Notes: generated from the letters alone by a model not told the origin. Shown: positions 11,108-24,165, numbered from the stretch's first letter. The stretch: 64,000 nucleotides of DNA from Polytrichum commune (GCA_950295325.1 OX485806.1:37758001-37822000), one strand, 5' to 3'. Made by a program: numbers and translations.

Positions 11108-11664
11108 TGCGCCAACCCTACCTCCTGATCCCCAGCATCAACAACAACACCACACACATACATACCCTCCAACCACCAAACCCTTTGGAGCTTCGAAGAC
11201 TTCTGTGCGTTCTTCCTACAATGCTGACATGCTAATCCACATTTACAATGTTGACATTCAAGGCTCCGTTTCACCCTGTGCTTTCAACTGCGGCTGCCGT
11301 GACTCGCAATGTTAGTCATTTGCCAGCAAATCCCCGACTCTGCAAAGGCTGGCTATGGCGTTTGCGAGAGTATTCGAGCATATCTTGTGCACAAATTTTT
11401 CTGATCACAAAGTTTTTTAATGGAGACGGTACCTTGTTCGATGCACCAACTTATTCTACTTGGACACAATTCTAAACAAGTGCATCCTCTCGTTGTTAAG
11501 TGCATGTAGAATTGAGGTTTGGAAAGTTATTGAGGACACAACCAAGTTCTTAGTACATAGTCTTGATGTATGTTCCGTTGTTCATCATACATTTGCTAAC
11601 GGAACACAAACTTCAAGATGGAAAGCTGATCGATAGAAGATGAAGAGCAAGAGAAATGAGCCAC
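11108..11664. other. Intergenic, 5' side of the methyltransferase gene
   Basis: Presumably the promoter side of the minus-strand methyltransferase gene. No TATA box was chosen with confidence. An imperfect hairpin (TGTTCCGTT ... AACGGAACA) lies at 11571-11606 and contains the 26-bp string shared with 6452-6477. Confidence 0.4.
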
Positions 11665-11668
11665 TTAA

Positions 11669-12166
11669 GGCCACTTCGCACATGAGCCACGAGCCGTGAC
11701 CATGAAATTGTGAGGGCCCAAAAGAAAGTGTCCAAAGGCCGTCCCAAGACACCTCCAAAATCATGTCGTGTGATCACAGATCCTCAAGTGTAGTGTGAAG
11801 TCATATGTGATCGGGCCCTCAATCACATGTTATTTCAATAAATTTCTTTTCATGCAGGGTCCTCACACATGATAAAATAGAATAAACCAACTGTTGTGAG
11901 CGTTTGGAGTGCATTGGTCTCCCGGTTTTGTGTTAGGACTACCTCCAAGAGGTGGTTTTTGAAAATAGTCCAAGTGACCATGAAACATGTTCCATTCGAT
12001 GCCACGTAGGAATCCATGTAGACTTTACATCCATCTTGCATTCGCATACTTCGTTGGTCCCTCAAGCGCAGTGTGAAGCGAACTTAACCGGTTCCGCCTT
12101 TTCCACCAATGAGAGTGCTTGAAGTGTAATGGTCACGGGCTCTCAGTCTCGTGTGTGAAGTGGCCC
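11669..12166. mobile_element. MITE of about 0.5 kb between TTAA sites
   Basis: The ends are inverted repeats: GGCCACTTCGCACATGAG at the left and the complement of CTCGTGTGTGAAGTGGCC at the right. They extend inward with mismatches to GTGACC/GGTCAC. TTAA flanks both sides (11665-11668, 12167-12170), consistent with a target duplication of TTAA or of TAA/TTA. It has no coding capacity. A one-ended relative is present in inverse orientation at 41566-41713. It sits in the shared upstream region of two divergent genes. Confidence 0.75.
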
Positions 12167-12288
12167 TTAACACCCGCGTATCTGAAACCCACCCTTATAT
12201 TTGCCGTGCTTCATGATAAGTGGAATGCCTTTGTCCATAACCGCCCTGACAGCTTATACTTATGCTCATACCCGGCAATGTCCGCCGT

Positions 12289-12311
12289 CTCCCGCCATCT
12301 CTCGCGGGAAA
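12289..12311. promoter_or_regulatory. E2F-type site pair upstream of RAD1
   Basis: GCGGGAAA at 12304-12311 is the exact complement of the E2F consensus TTTCCCGC. A near match in the other orientation (TCTCCCGCC) begins at about 12288. They lie about 100 bp before the RAD1 start codon. Plant replication and checkpoint genes are commonly E2F controlled, so S-phase regulation is inferred. Confidence 0.55.
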
Positions 12312-12410
12312 ACTTCTGCACACATTTGCAGCGGAGTAGTTTTGCATCGACGCTGGAGCTGAAGCTGCATCATGAATCTGTAATTGTGGTGTAGGATTTG
12401 CTCTGGAGGC

Positions 12411-15305
12411 ATGGATTCCTCGCGCGCTGAAGCCAGTTTCGACCTTCGGTGTTTACTGGACAATGTGCAGGGGATGGTGGACGCTTTGACTTGTCTTCGA
12501 TGGAAGAAGCAGCAGGTGATCACTCGCAATTAATCCTCTAACTTTGCTTGTGCTACTCACACTTGGGAAATCATATGCAGTAGGTAGTAGCATATCGAGA
12601 ATTTCACTGAGTAGGACTAATTGTTCTTATTCCCTGGTTATTTAGGTCACTGCCGCTTCTCTTGTTGCTTGTCCGATGTAGTCTGGAAGAAATTGCCGTC
12701 TCTAAGATTTACTGTGATGTAAGGTTTGGCTTAGTTTGTATTGTGAATAATATTTTCGGTGTGTCCTGGACTTGGAGGTGTTAAAAAAATGCCAGGTTAA
12801 GAATTTGAATAAGTCAGGTCGAAGCTCTCTCTTTGCTGTTTTTACACTCGTAATTCCAATGAGTGAGACTATTTTCCATTCTACTCAACTTGTGAAATGC
12901 TGTGCGATCCGTAATGGAATAATTACAGTGAGTGAGACCATTTTTTTAACTTTTTTAATTTTCTGAAACCCTGATTATGTAGGTCACTGCTGCTTCTCTG
13001 TTGCTGTCTGATGTGGTCTGTAAGAATTAATTGTCTCTAAGACTTAATGTGGTGTAAGGACAGGATTAGTTAGTTTGCGCGTGATATGTTCGTTGACTGT
13101 CCTGAGCCCTGAGGTGTATCAAGATCGAGAATTTGAATGAGTAGAACCATACTAGTGTGGTTGAGGCTAAACCTTTTGCTGTTTTTCTTGAGTAATATCT
13201 GGGTAGCCCTAGTTTATGGTTCACATGGCGTGAACTGTGGGATTCTTGCACCTGCAGATGTCAAGACATGCAAATACTGATGTGGTTTGAGAGTTTGATA
13301 TGTTTTGATGTAGTGCATGAATACAGGACTCAATCTGCGAGCTGTCAGACCATGGCATGGTAATTACTGTGGAGGAGCGGGGATGTTTGCAGGCTCGGGT
13401 CTACTTTCGAAAAGAGGTAAGATTAACAAATGAGTACTCAGGGAACACCGTATATTATCATAATCATAGTGATTCCAGCATACTTTTTTTCCAGTTTTGT
13501 GAACTTAGCACAGGCAGCAAGCATTGTGCCTTGGTTGCCAAATCCATGACCATAGAGCTTGTGAATGTTTTGTTAGGTTCAGGATTCATGGTATGTGCGA
13601 GTGTGTTGCTATAAGTCTCTTGAACTCAAATTTTATAGAATAAAGTGAAATTTCAACCATGTTAATCGCTGTGGAAATGTACAGCTATTTCGGGAGTATG
13701 AGTATCATGCTGAAGTACGGCCACGATTTGGAGTCAGTTTAGGCCTCCTTGTCGACTGCCTCAATACATTCACCTCTTCCACAGGCACTACAGCCCTTGA
13801 ACTTTGTTATCCAGGCCCTGATATGCAGATGCTGCTTAAGTAAGAAACCTTTCCTATTGTCAAGTTTGCATCAATTAATTTGGACTATCTCTTTTTATTT
13901 GCTCGTGATCCTAGTTAGTACAGATGTGAATGTGCTCTTTGACTTTGTGGATATGAAAGACATGGCAGTGTTTTGATCAGAGTGTGGATGTTAGTGCTTT
14001 TTAAACATATTGTAATATATTGTAATGATTATGTTTACAGGTTGATGGATGCAAATGATTCATGCATAAATGCAGAAATTCGTACACGAATTCCTGACAT
14101 CATTCCTCATGATTATGTTATGGAAGATGAGGGTGGTCTTCCTACCTCCTTTGCTGTGAAGGTATTTTCGAGATTCATTCTATCCTTTGGCTAGTACAAT
14201 CTGATGTTATTAGTGGAGTGGAGTGGAGGGTGTAAATACTTTTGGCAAGTTTGCTAATAAGAACTGATTCTCATGTATGTCAAACCGGAAAGTTACAGAA
14301 GAAAAACATTGTTCTCTAAATGGTTGCATTTTAGCAATCGTAAGTGACTACTTCATGGTGGCAACTTTCTTGGATGTGACTTCAGCCCTTCTAATGTTCC
14401 CTTCAGGAGTTGGCTATATTCCTTGTAGTCTGCGGCATTGAAGGAGGCTTTCGATGACTTGGAGTGGCCAGGATCAAGTATTCAAATCATTGTCTCTCCA
14501 TCACCTCCGGGGGTCACTTTCAGGGGTGAAGGTCATGGAGATTTGCAGGTTGATTATCCACTTATCATGCATGCCTTCTGAAATATCTGTAGAACATGCT
14601 TAGATTGCAAATGTCTGTTGAGCATTATGTGGTGTACAATCATAGCCAACAACATTTAATTGCAGTACTTAAAACCATGCAACATTTTTCTATTGATCAG
14701 CACGACTTGAGGCAACATACCCAGTACCCAAAAAATATCTGTTGGAAGGATTCAGTGTGGTTATGCAATGCACCTGGAACATGATAGACCCTTCTGTGTG
14801 CTACTTTTCACAAACTCTGCATATGGTGTAATGTGCAGATTGAGTTTCCTTATGATCGACAAAGAGATCTTTATATTGCTTTTCAATGTGACCGTGAAGT
14901 AACTTACAGGTACCCACCATGTCCTCTGTCCGCAGTTCATTTTTCTTTGTATTTCTAAATTGACAGAAAGATAGTTCTGTTGGACTTCATCAGCTTACTT
15001 AAAAACTCGAATATTCTGTTGAAAGCTATGGCTGTGCCTTTTTTTTCCCCCTGTATTGTAGGTACAAGTACAAGTTCCTGAAAGCAACAACATCTCAGAT
15101 CCCAAGTGGTATATTGAAAGACAATCGAGGGAGCAAGATAACCATTGGTGCAAATGGCTTACTCAAAGTGCAACACCTCATCTCTGTTAGACCTACACCT
15201 ACTCAGCAACAACTTTACCATGACCCATCACAGCAGGCAGCTCGAGTTTCTTACATTGAATTTTATGTCCTCCCGGAGGAGATTGATGACCAAGATGACT
15301 CCTAA
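12411..15305 (+). CDS. RAD1: RAD1 checkpoint protein (9-1-1 clamp subunit), seven exons
   Basis: Exons are 12411-12515, 13327-13416, 13685-13839, 14041-14161, 14429-14548, 14839-14909 and 15062-15305. All introns are GT-AG and all phases match, giving 301 residues, the usual plant length. RAD1 joins RAD9 and HUS1 in a PCNA-like ring loaded at damaged DNA to activate checkpoint kinases in the nucleus. Diagnostic stretches are LLDNVQGMVDAL (exon 1), VEERGCLQARVYF (exon 2), FGVSLGLLVDCLNTF and YPGPDMQMLLK (exon 3), AEIRTRIPD (exon 4), LEWPGSSIQI and FRGEGHGDLQ (exon 5), CDREVTYRYKYKFL (exons 6-7) and KDNRGSKITIG with LKVQHLISV near the end. The frame is intact. No single exon would be found as a long ORF, except part of exon 7. 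Confidence 0.96.
12588..13140 (+). repeat. Imperfect tandem repeat in RAD1 intron 1
   Basis: Two copies about 335 bp apart share GTCACTGC(C/T)GCTTCTCT, GTCTCTAAGA(T/C)TTA and GTGATGTAAGG-like blocks (12648-12747 and 12983-13083), followed by a shared GAATTTGAAT(A/G)AGT block. This accounts for much of the 811-bp first intron. Confidence 0.6.
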
Positions 15306-18300
15306 ATCTTGATAGAATAGGCAGCTTCGTGCAGACATTTGGGTCACAATCTTTTCCTGAGAACAAGTGTGAACTACATCTGTATTTGTGCTTCAAATCA
15401 GTGTGGGCTACACCTGTGGCTATAGAGCGCGCTTTTGTGATGTACAGTGAATTCATCCAACCCAGGTAGAAGTCCAAAATCCCTCGAGGCTTTGAAGGGT
15501 TGAAGGTTGAAGGGGAACTGATTTTGCTGTCTCAACTGCAACTTCTGGAACCTTTTGTGCCTGTAAGCCATCTTACAAGGAACAATTCCAAGCGTAGAAT
15601 GAACATCATGGTTCATATACAATTCAAGTTTGATGAAAAATCAGGTATGTGAGGTGTTTGTAGATTGTGAGTGACTACAGTTTCACTGGAGATTGGTCTG
15701 CTACCCTTGAAAACAGCAATTGTAACCAGCTACTCTTGAATTTGAGCACATCCTTTGTATGTCTTTAATGTGAAACCCATCACATGAAAAAGGGAGTGAA
15801 GCAATTTGGACATTGCCTTGGGATGTGAGATGCCATTTTATTGTTGACGGTGATGATCACTTCTTTCCAGACTTTTGCATTGCAAACAGGTGCTTATGTT
15901 TTTGGTCCCACTTGTCCATCCTGGACTTCCTCTCTAAAGAACCCATTCAATTCAGGGGTAAGGAGAAATATATATCACTTCGCCTTTTGAGTGAGCTTTA
16001 TTTTATTGTAGATAACTTCCCAACATTAAGACATGAGAGTGGATAGATACCCTTGGAGCAGAACAATTGGAACAATTGCTTGCTTGCTTGCTACTTGGGT
16101 AGGTGCCTCCTACATGGTTTTTTTCTCATGATGGAGAGGTTCTTGTGGGTAATAGGCTTTTTTTTTAATGCCATCCCCAGTACATTCAAACGTTACTCAT
16201 AGTGCTCATGCATAAATTTTTATCACTTAATGCAATCCCATCCAACACATTTCTAATTGTGGATTTTTGATGCCTCTGACATGAGATGAGATGATGCCTC
16301 AATAACTTTGTGGTGTGGCTAGATTGTGCGTGTGACTTGATTTAGTACCACCCTCACTAATTTGTATATTTAGTGTAGCTTCGTTAAACCAATCCCTAGG
16401 CCCTGTGTATGATGACCTTGCATATGATGAGGACCTCTACTTTCACTGCCTAGAACCAACACAACATAGTTGGGTGCTAGATCAAAGCCAGACTAGTAAC
16501 GGTGCACAAAGCCACATGACCACCTCCATGATCTCACTAGGCTCACTTGCAAATCCATCACCTTGTATCTGGGGGTACTGACCACCTTTGTGCCTAGAAC
16601 TGACCCCTTTGTGCTTTATGGGCCTACCTACTTGGCATTGTGAATGGAATGACTAGACTTGCCTCACCCCCCCCCCCCCTTTCCTTGTGTATAGAATGGC
16701 TAGAATAGGCATGGACAAGCCACTTTAAACCCACCTTGGACCAACCTAAGATAAAGTGGAGCCTATTACTTACCCTACATGAAGGTAGTAGAGACTGCTA
16801 TGAGGTGGCACCACTAATGGCACCTAAGACTGTCAGTCATGGCCAAGCCATTCCTACACCATGGGAAATGGTTCAAGGTAGTAGAGTGTTGACAATTGGG
16901 AGGCATATGTAGGTGTTGGTTTTGGCACCCTCTTACCTTCGCTAACTTACAATGTTGACTCAGGTGTCTTAAGTCAATTAGCTTGTATTGGGTTGGGGCT
17001 AGAGCTCATGCCATTTGGGCGGGCCCCATCTTGCTGAGTCATGACCCCATCATGGCGGGGAAGGGGATCTCAAGGCTGGGGCCCGTGATCTAGCACTCCC
17101 GAGTGAGAAATATTAGAGTTATTCCAAAGATACCGTGTGCATGGGTGTGAACTTTATATAGATTTTGACAAGATTTCCTCATAAAAAATTGTCCACCTTT
17201 TGCTTTCTAGCCTAGCAACCTTCATTTTTTATAGCACATGTGCAACATGTGTTACCACGTGAAAAAAACTTGGGCATTAGGTGTTAATGTTCTAAGAAGT
17301 TGAGCTTTAAGTTCGTGAATAATGACTATTGATTATATTTTGGTTGGTGAGAACAATGCTTACTCACATAATTTATGAACTTCACAAACTTTGAACTACC
17401 ATGCAATCGTCAACACACGAGGTTGTGACTTGTGGTGACACACAGGAGTTAGGATACATTTATTTTGTCATTGGATGAAAGAACGTATCATAAATTATCA
17501 TAGAAAACCTTGGTAGCATCTTTCAAGGGGATTCAGTTGAGGGGGTAGCACTTTTGCTCTTAGAATGTAGTTTTGAAATGATGCACATGTTTGTGTTAAA
17601 ATGTTCCCACTACAACTCCATTGATGTAAGACATGGTTCCCTTTGTCTATTTCATAATATATCTCTAGGTAGTCTAAAATATTTTTACTAACTAGACTAT
17701 CATTTTGATATGAGATGTTATCTTAAGAGCCATTGCACTCCGTAAAGCTTGCCTCTTTGATATGACCATGATGTACTTATAGTACCTGGAGTCGTTTGGC
17801 TTCCTATCCTTTAAAACAACATTTATTTAGTTCAACGTTGACTCTTAAATTTACTAATTGACAAAATAAATGCATGAAATTTGTTTCGCGTGTGATGATC
17901 TAATATTTCAAATCAAACATCATCCACATGTTTTCAAGAATTTAGTTTATCTAAGCTCTAGGTCCATGTCCAGGTCTAGGTACAAGTTCAAGAAAAAAAC
18001 TTTTGATGAACCTTGCTTTTCGGTCACAAGAGTAGACTCGAGCTTGAAGATTGGTTTCTCAAACTTGGAGGAGTATTTTCTAAAGCGCAAATTGATGAGA
18101 TTTGGCAGGAAAATGATTCCACTTTAACATCACTTCATTTTTTCATACATTGGACCCAAATCTTGATGTAAACCCCTTGGCTCCGAATTTTGTTCTTAAC
18201 TAATAGGATCACTCAATTTCGGAGTTTCTTTGGTCTTGAAACCTAGTGTGAACCCACCTTTAGTCCAGTAATGGGACCCAAGTGGATTGAATCATCAACA

Positions 18301-19250
18301 AACTTGCGAGGGATGACTTTTAACCATTGATTTCTTTAGGAGCCCACTCGGGACTTTTTGCCAGTCAAACTTGAATTCCACCTTGAAGACAATTTCAATT
18401 TCTTTGGGTTCTACTAATAAAATGAGATTCTTGAAGAACACCTTCTATTCTGCTCTACAAACCTGAAAAAAAAATAAAAATTTGGGCTTTAATTACATTC
18501 ACAAGGCTCATAGGTGCATGAGTTTTACTACAATATTATATTGCATGTTTTTCCTATTAAAATCTCCTATTTAGATAATATGGACAAATTTGACTTTGCC
18601 ATGGTATATATACACATGTCACTATATAAGTTGTGAGAGTATTGTGATTTTTTTTATTCAACGCATAGCTTATATGATTTAATGTATTATATCATGTTAT
18701 ACACTTATTAAAATGTACTAATATTATTAAAAATGTAGAATCGTGAAAAATAAATCATTGCTATAAGAAATTAAGAGAGGCAATTTTTTTTTATAAGGAG
18801 CGGTGAAATCTTGTGTGCAGTATAAGGTTGACCATATGAAAACATGCTCAGGCAACAAAGGTACTACATATGTGAGTGTTCTTCAGTTTATTTTTCATGT
18901 TCTCCATCTTTTATTGATTACAGTTACAAAAAAACTTGTTTTGCATTAGCAAATCTACGACAAAGCATCAACAAAAACCATATTGAACATTGGACCATGG
19001 TTATTGGATAAGTGCATGTTTGTTGATTACGTAACTATATTCATAGATCCTCCCAATTATGCTCCAATTGAGTGTGAAGAAGTTAATGAAACTTGAAAAC
19101 ATAGTCCATTCTCTTTTAAACATGTGTCTTTATGGTGTATCTTGAATGATCCTCACTTAAAGACACAGACTCAAATATAAGTATTCGATTAAGAAAGTAA
19201 CCGAATAACACCCGCATTCCTTAGTAAAGTACCATACCCGGACTGTGGAG
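15306..19250. other. Intergenic, no gene recognised
   Basis: RAD1 3' flank followed by AT-rich sequence with a C-run at about 16670-16678. Short frames (15813-16046, 17870-18127) show no family resemblance. A GC-richer patch at 16900-17110 may be an old repeat. Confidence 0.45.
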
Positions 19251-19304
19251 AACGAGAAGGGAACGCAGGGAACGCGAGGGGAGGGTTGAAAATGCAGGGG
19301 AGCC

Positions 19305-19313
19305 AAACCCTAA
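19305..19313 (+). promoter_or_regulatory. telo-box of the RPL38 promoter
   Basis: AAACCCTAA lies 110 bp before the RPL38 start and is followed by a pyrimidine-rich tract (TTCTCTTTTG). Telo-boxes near the transcription start are typical of plant ribosomal-protein genes, so the start of transcription is probably at or just after this site. Confidence 0.6.
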
Positions 19314-19422
19314 TTCTCTTTTGTTGTCTGTGCAGCTTCTCTCGAGGAAGGCCGCCATAGCCAGGCAAACCCTCGCTCGCACTTACGAGCGTCGCGTCGC
19401 TCGGGGAGTTGCAGCCATCACC

Positions 19423-19632
19423 ATGGGGAAGCAGATCAACGAGATCAAGGACTTCCTGCTCACGGCCCGCCGCAAGGACGCCAGGAGCGTCAAGATCAAG
19501 CGCAGCAAGGATGTTGTCAAGTTCAAAGTCAGGTGCAGCAAGTACCTCTACACCCTGTGTGTCTTCGACACCGACAAGGCCGACAAGTTGAAGCAGTCGC
19601 TTCCCCCCGGCCTCACAGTCCATGACTTGTGA
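19423..19632 (+). CDS. RPL38: 60S ribosomal protein L38 (eL38)
   Basis: The 69-residue product is a complete eL38, a small protein of the large cytosolic ribosomal subunit. It begins [20 protein letters not shown] and ends [10 protein letters not shown], with the conserved [20 protein letters not shown] core. The start is set by family length and by the ACCATGG context; the frame stays open upstream but that part has no counterpart in eL38. There is no intron inside the CDS. The sequence TGTCTGTGCAG just upstream (about 19325-19335) could be a 5'-UTR acceptor. An intronless retrocopy is possible, but the telo-box and clean reading frame argue for a working gene. Confidence 0.95.
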   Translation: MGKQINEIKDFLLTARRKDARSVKIKRSKDVVKFKVRCSKYLYTLCVFDTDKADKLKQSLPPGLTVHDL

Positions 19633-19691
19633 GAACTCTTCGTCATGGCTCTCTTCTAGTTCGCAACAAAGGAAATGTAGAGGCGAATGAG

Positions 19692-21003
19692 GGTTCTGGA
19701 TGGTAACCGGCCCTGGCCGGTGGCGCCTGGAGAAAGGGGACGAACGGATGAGGGAGGAGGTGTGGGTCTGCCGAGGGCAGGGTGAAGCTAGTTTTGAGAA
19801 ATGAGGTTTGAGTTTCTTAAAGAGCTCCTTCGAAAGTTGTGGACCGAAACATTATGATGTGTTGACGGAAATTAATTTTTCAGAGCGATGATTAATGTAT
19901 GTCTAGCATGACTTACCAGAGCTATCCGAATTTATTTCGCCGATGTCTTTATTCTTGGTGCTTTGTCAAGGATATTCACATTGTTTGGTTTGTTGAGATG
20001 GGAAATGATGGAATAATCTGGCTTAGGGTTTGGAAGCAGACCTAATCAATTGTGGAGGTTTATTTTACGATATAAATGTTTATGTACGTTTCCTTGTGGA
20101 GTTTTTGGGCGTGTCCATGTCTTATCAAAGCGTTTGTCATCAGTATGGTGGCCGACTTCTCGCTAGGAATTTAGGTATTGGCGACATTTTATGAGGAAGG
20201 TTCAGGATTGTAGCTGGCCCTGACCGGTGGTATGAGTCTGCCGAGGACAGGTTTAGATAGTTTTGTGAGAATGAGGCTCGAGTTAGTGGATGATATGGGT
20301 TGTGAATTCTACATCACTTGGGGTTTGGAAGAAGACCTTCATGCATTTTAAGGTTTCTTTTACAATTTTATCGTTTGTGGTTCCCTTGGGGAGTTTTTGT
20401 GTGTGTCAATGTTTTGTCCAGGCATTTAATATCGTCAGTATGGTGGTGTTCTCGCTAGGGTTTTAGGTGTCGGCTGCATTCTACAATGGAAGGTCCAGGA
20501 TGGTAACCGGCCCTGACCGGTGGTGTGATTCTGCCGAGGCAGGGTGAAGTAGTTTTGAGAAATTGAGATTTGAGTTTTTAAAAGAGCTCCCTCACGAGTA
20601 ATATGTGACCGAAACATTTATGTGTCGACGGAAATCACTTTGTCAGAGCGATGCTTAATTTGTGTCGAGCATGACTTCCAGACCTACCTTATATTAAATT
20701 ATTTCGCCAGTATCTTCTTCGTTCTTGATGCTTTGTCAAAGCTGTATGTACGCAAGTATGTTACGATGTTACCTGTCTTTCCAGTCCTTCCAGGTTTGTT
20801 AGGATGAGGAATGATGGAATTATATGACCTAGGGTTTGCCAGCAGAACTAAATAATAATGGAGTCTCCTTCATGATTGGAATATTTTTGTGCCTCGGCCT
20901 TGTGGAGTTTCTGGGTTCGTCCAGGTTTTGCCAAGGCATTTAACCTCAGTATGAGGGACGAGTGTTTGCTAGGGTATTAGGTGTCGGCTACATTCAACGG
21001 TCC
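19692..21003 (+). repeat. Three tandem repeats of the RPL38 3' region
   Basis: Units start at 19692, 20199 and 20492 with GGTTCTGGATGGTAACCGGC or close variants. Shared blocks include GGCCCTGACCGGTGG, TCTGCCGAGG, GACGGAAAT, GTCAGAGCGATG, TTATTTCGCC and a final TAGGTGTCGGC. Units 1 and 3 are about 510 bp; unit 2 is about 290 bp and lacks the central part. Because unit 1 begins about 60 bp after the RPL38 stop, the repeated material includes its 3' UTR or downstream flank. No coding sequence is repeated. Confidence 0.85.
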
Positions 21004-22165
21004 AAGGCGATCAGATGCTACATCACGCATGTGAAGCTGAAGATTTGCACTACTCTCGTTTGATGTGCTTCAACTGATGTGATGGACTAACTAAATTTAT
21101 TGTGAAACAGAAGCTAGAAATTTTGCAATCCAGGGCTTATTTGTACAGTCAGGTGGAATTTGTGGATTGTGAGTTCTATTTATGTATAGACGTTGTTGCT
21201 ATAGTTGTACTGGCTGTTATATGAAGATTTGGAGTTCTTGAATTGTATCTTTGCAGGACTCAATCTTCAACGTCTTGTATTTTCTGTTTTGTTGATCTAT
21301 AAATGTTCCTGTTTATGCAATTATGTCTAAGTATTCTTAAGCTCAGTTTGTTTCAGTTTTTCATTGTGCTAAGTGCACATGTTTATGCATTGAATCAAGA
21401 TTGGAATTTTTTCAGGTTTTCTAGTCTCATGTATTCAGAGGTTCCATTCCTTTGCATGCTGGTGTTCAGGCTACGCTGATATCTTTGCAAAGTTTGTGTG
21501 TGGGTATCCATTCAGAGATGTTTCTTTGGCCTTCACTTTAAATATGTATGGAAGCAAGGTGGATGGTTGTAAATTGTTTTTACATGAGTTGCCATAACTT
21601 CAGTTGTGCATTGGTTGTGTTGTCATTACTCTTGGGTTGAACCATGCAGTTGACCTCATGGTTGCAAATGGATTCACTAGGGATATTTGTTATGCATGGG
21701 TGCTGGCCTAAATGAGAAAGTTGGGACATATTGATCTGCAAATCTTGCCAGGATGCTTGATCTCTGTTTGATTTATAGGCAATATGTGATGCGACTGCAC
21801 ACCACTGAAGCTTCCTACTCTTACTGTTTCGGTGTGAGCTTGATTGCTCAAGGCCACATTGTTTCAATGTTGTGACCATATTATAGAATATTATGAGAAA
21901 AGCTTCTAGGGATCAGTTCCAAATTGTTCAATATATCGCCATGTATATATCATCCATTTAGGTTCCTGTGCAGCAAGTGGTTTTTCATTCAAGACTGTCC
22001 AATCGTTTATCACAACTAGGCCTTTCAAGATCTTGAGGTTACAACATGAATGGAAGAACAACTCCCTATTGAATATAATTGCAAACTTTGAACCAAATAT
22101 TCTGGCACCAAATACGAGTACGCGTTCACAACGATCGCAATAGTCCCCGAGTACATCTATGCAAC
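21004..22165. other. Intergenic, no gene recognised
   Basis: Moderately AT-rich; a 99-codon minus frame at 21580-21879 has no family resemblance. Nothing else supported. Confidence 0.4.
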
Positions 22166-22540
22166 TACACTAAATATGATACTTAGTGTCATGGTATTCT
22201 ATGTCACTATGGCAACTTTTTGGATGACACTTGTTGTGAACAAGTGAACAAATACTGGCATGGATGATGGATGAGTTTATCCATTGGTTAAAACCCTACC
22301 TCCTCTTGTCAGCAACTTGTGATGAAATAATGTCATGGATGATTCGAATTTGGATTAAGAATCACTGGGTAAGTGACTGTAATTGCAACACTGTAACTCT
22401 ACAATCATCCAAATTTTTTCACAAGGAATGACAAATAATATTGGACTTAAGATTTAGTGTTGGTGACACTACACCGTGGTTTACAATTTGTATTGACAAG
22501 ACAATTAGAATTTGTGACACTAAATATCATAGCTAGTGTA
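22166..22540. mobile_element. MITE with self-palindromic ends (TACACTAAATA family)
   Basis: The left end reads TACACTAAATATGATACTT and the right end is its inverted partner (ACTAAATATCATAGCTAGTG), about 25 bp with few mismatches. Each end is itself a short palindrome. It has no coding capacity. A second member is at 34113-34337. Confidence 0.65.
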
Positions 22541-24165
22541 TCAGTTTGAAGGTGAGTAGAAACTTGTGTGAGATTGATAGCAACACTATGGAGCACTTCT
22601 CATCTACCTACTCCCTCCAAGTCATGTACCATAAATATCGTATAGCCTTCGAAGATCCCATGTTTTTGACAACAGAAGAATTAAGTTTCAAGGAGTCTAA
22701 ACGTTCAATAAATCCACAATGTTGTAGCACAGAATGCTTGTGAAGGAGAGTTTGCTTAAGAATCACAATCTCTGCCAGAAGTTAGAAAATGATTGTGTGA
22801 TATAATGTTAGAAAAGTTACCTCTTAGACATAAACTTCCACTCATCAATTGCATTTGAGCTGGAAATGGATTCCTCTCAAGGATAGCCATGGGTTCCCAA
22901 AGTGTCCTTCCATTTCATATTAGCATGCTTGGTGAGCAGGCCCAGGCTTTCAGTCTGTTTATGAAATTAATTCATTGATTTCCTCACTCACAATTGCCTC
23001 ATCAACATGATCATACACAGAAACTTTCAGCATACTTCGAAAACACAATACATAAGGTTTTGAGGCTTGTTTATAGTAGTCCTCCTACTTGTAAGTATCC
23101 ACGTACAAAGGAAAGAAACACTGATATCCTAGCCATCTTAGGTACAACCTACGTTAGATATATAATGGGTTGGGATAGTCACTACTACATTACAATTGTA
23201 TTCCACTCCACGCCCATTTAATGCACGGAAGCATTAAATGCACTGTTTATCACGGGGTTGTCATGTTTGCACTTCAACTCACACTTCAAACCTACAATGG
23301 AAGAGCATATAGAGCTCTTCAGTGCTTTATGTCAAATCAATCTGCATCTTGCAAATTATTTCCCTTTTCCAACACACTTGCAAAATCACGACACTCCCAA
23401 ATATTCTTTTTAATGGCCTTCTAGATGTGACTGTACATAGCTATCATATCCTCAAGTGATTTGAGTGCCTGCAACGTGAATTTTGCTACAAAATAGACAG
23501 TTCTGTACCCATCTTGACACCATTCTTGCTCCAGCATGATTGTTGGTCAAAAAAATTTGGGTTGTAGATCTGGTCCTTCGGTTGATTGATGACACAGTCT
23601 TATGGGGAGTTGTTTAATAAGGTGTCTGGGTCGGTTTGTCGATTTGCAGGGTACTGTGGCGAAAACCCATGAGTTGGATAATGAGTCAAGAACTGAAAAT
23701 AGGAAAGTCAAGCCAACAACTACGTGTTGTGTCCCAGCTCGTGGCCTGGCATAATAGGCCTTCAAGTTTCATAAGGTATACTACATTGGGCGAGTGTCAC
23801 TCCCAGATATGACTTGTAGTCTGTAAGGTTCTCAAACTCATCAGTTTTGTGGGGTTCAATGGATTGTAGGAGATAGATTTCAGTGTGTGGATAAAGATAG
23901 CAATCATATCCCTTTCGAGTGGAACAACTCTCGGCAAGCACAACGATCGTCAAACCTAAATATAACATCCTATTCAAGCCTATGATTTTTGGACCCCAAC
24001 TTTCCCTAACTGGGATACTAATAATTTCACAAGACATGACGTATAATTGTTAGGGTTCTTCTCGTAAGGTTGGGGGCGTCAAGTCTACATGTAGGTTTTT
24101 CGTGACACGCTGCGACACCCCTCCAACCCATTAATACACTATAAAGAATGGCAAACGCCACTGCT

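Noticed and set aside
19321-19422. N-terminal extension of RPL38
   Set aside because: The upstream open frame has no ATG start and no counterpart in eL38; treated as 5' UTR.
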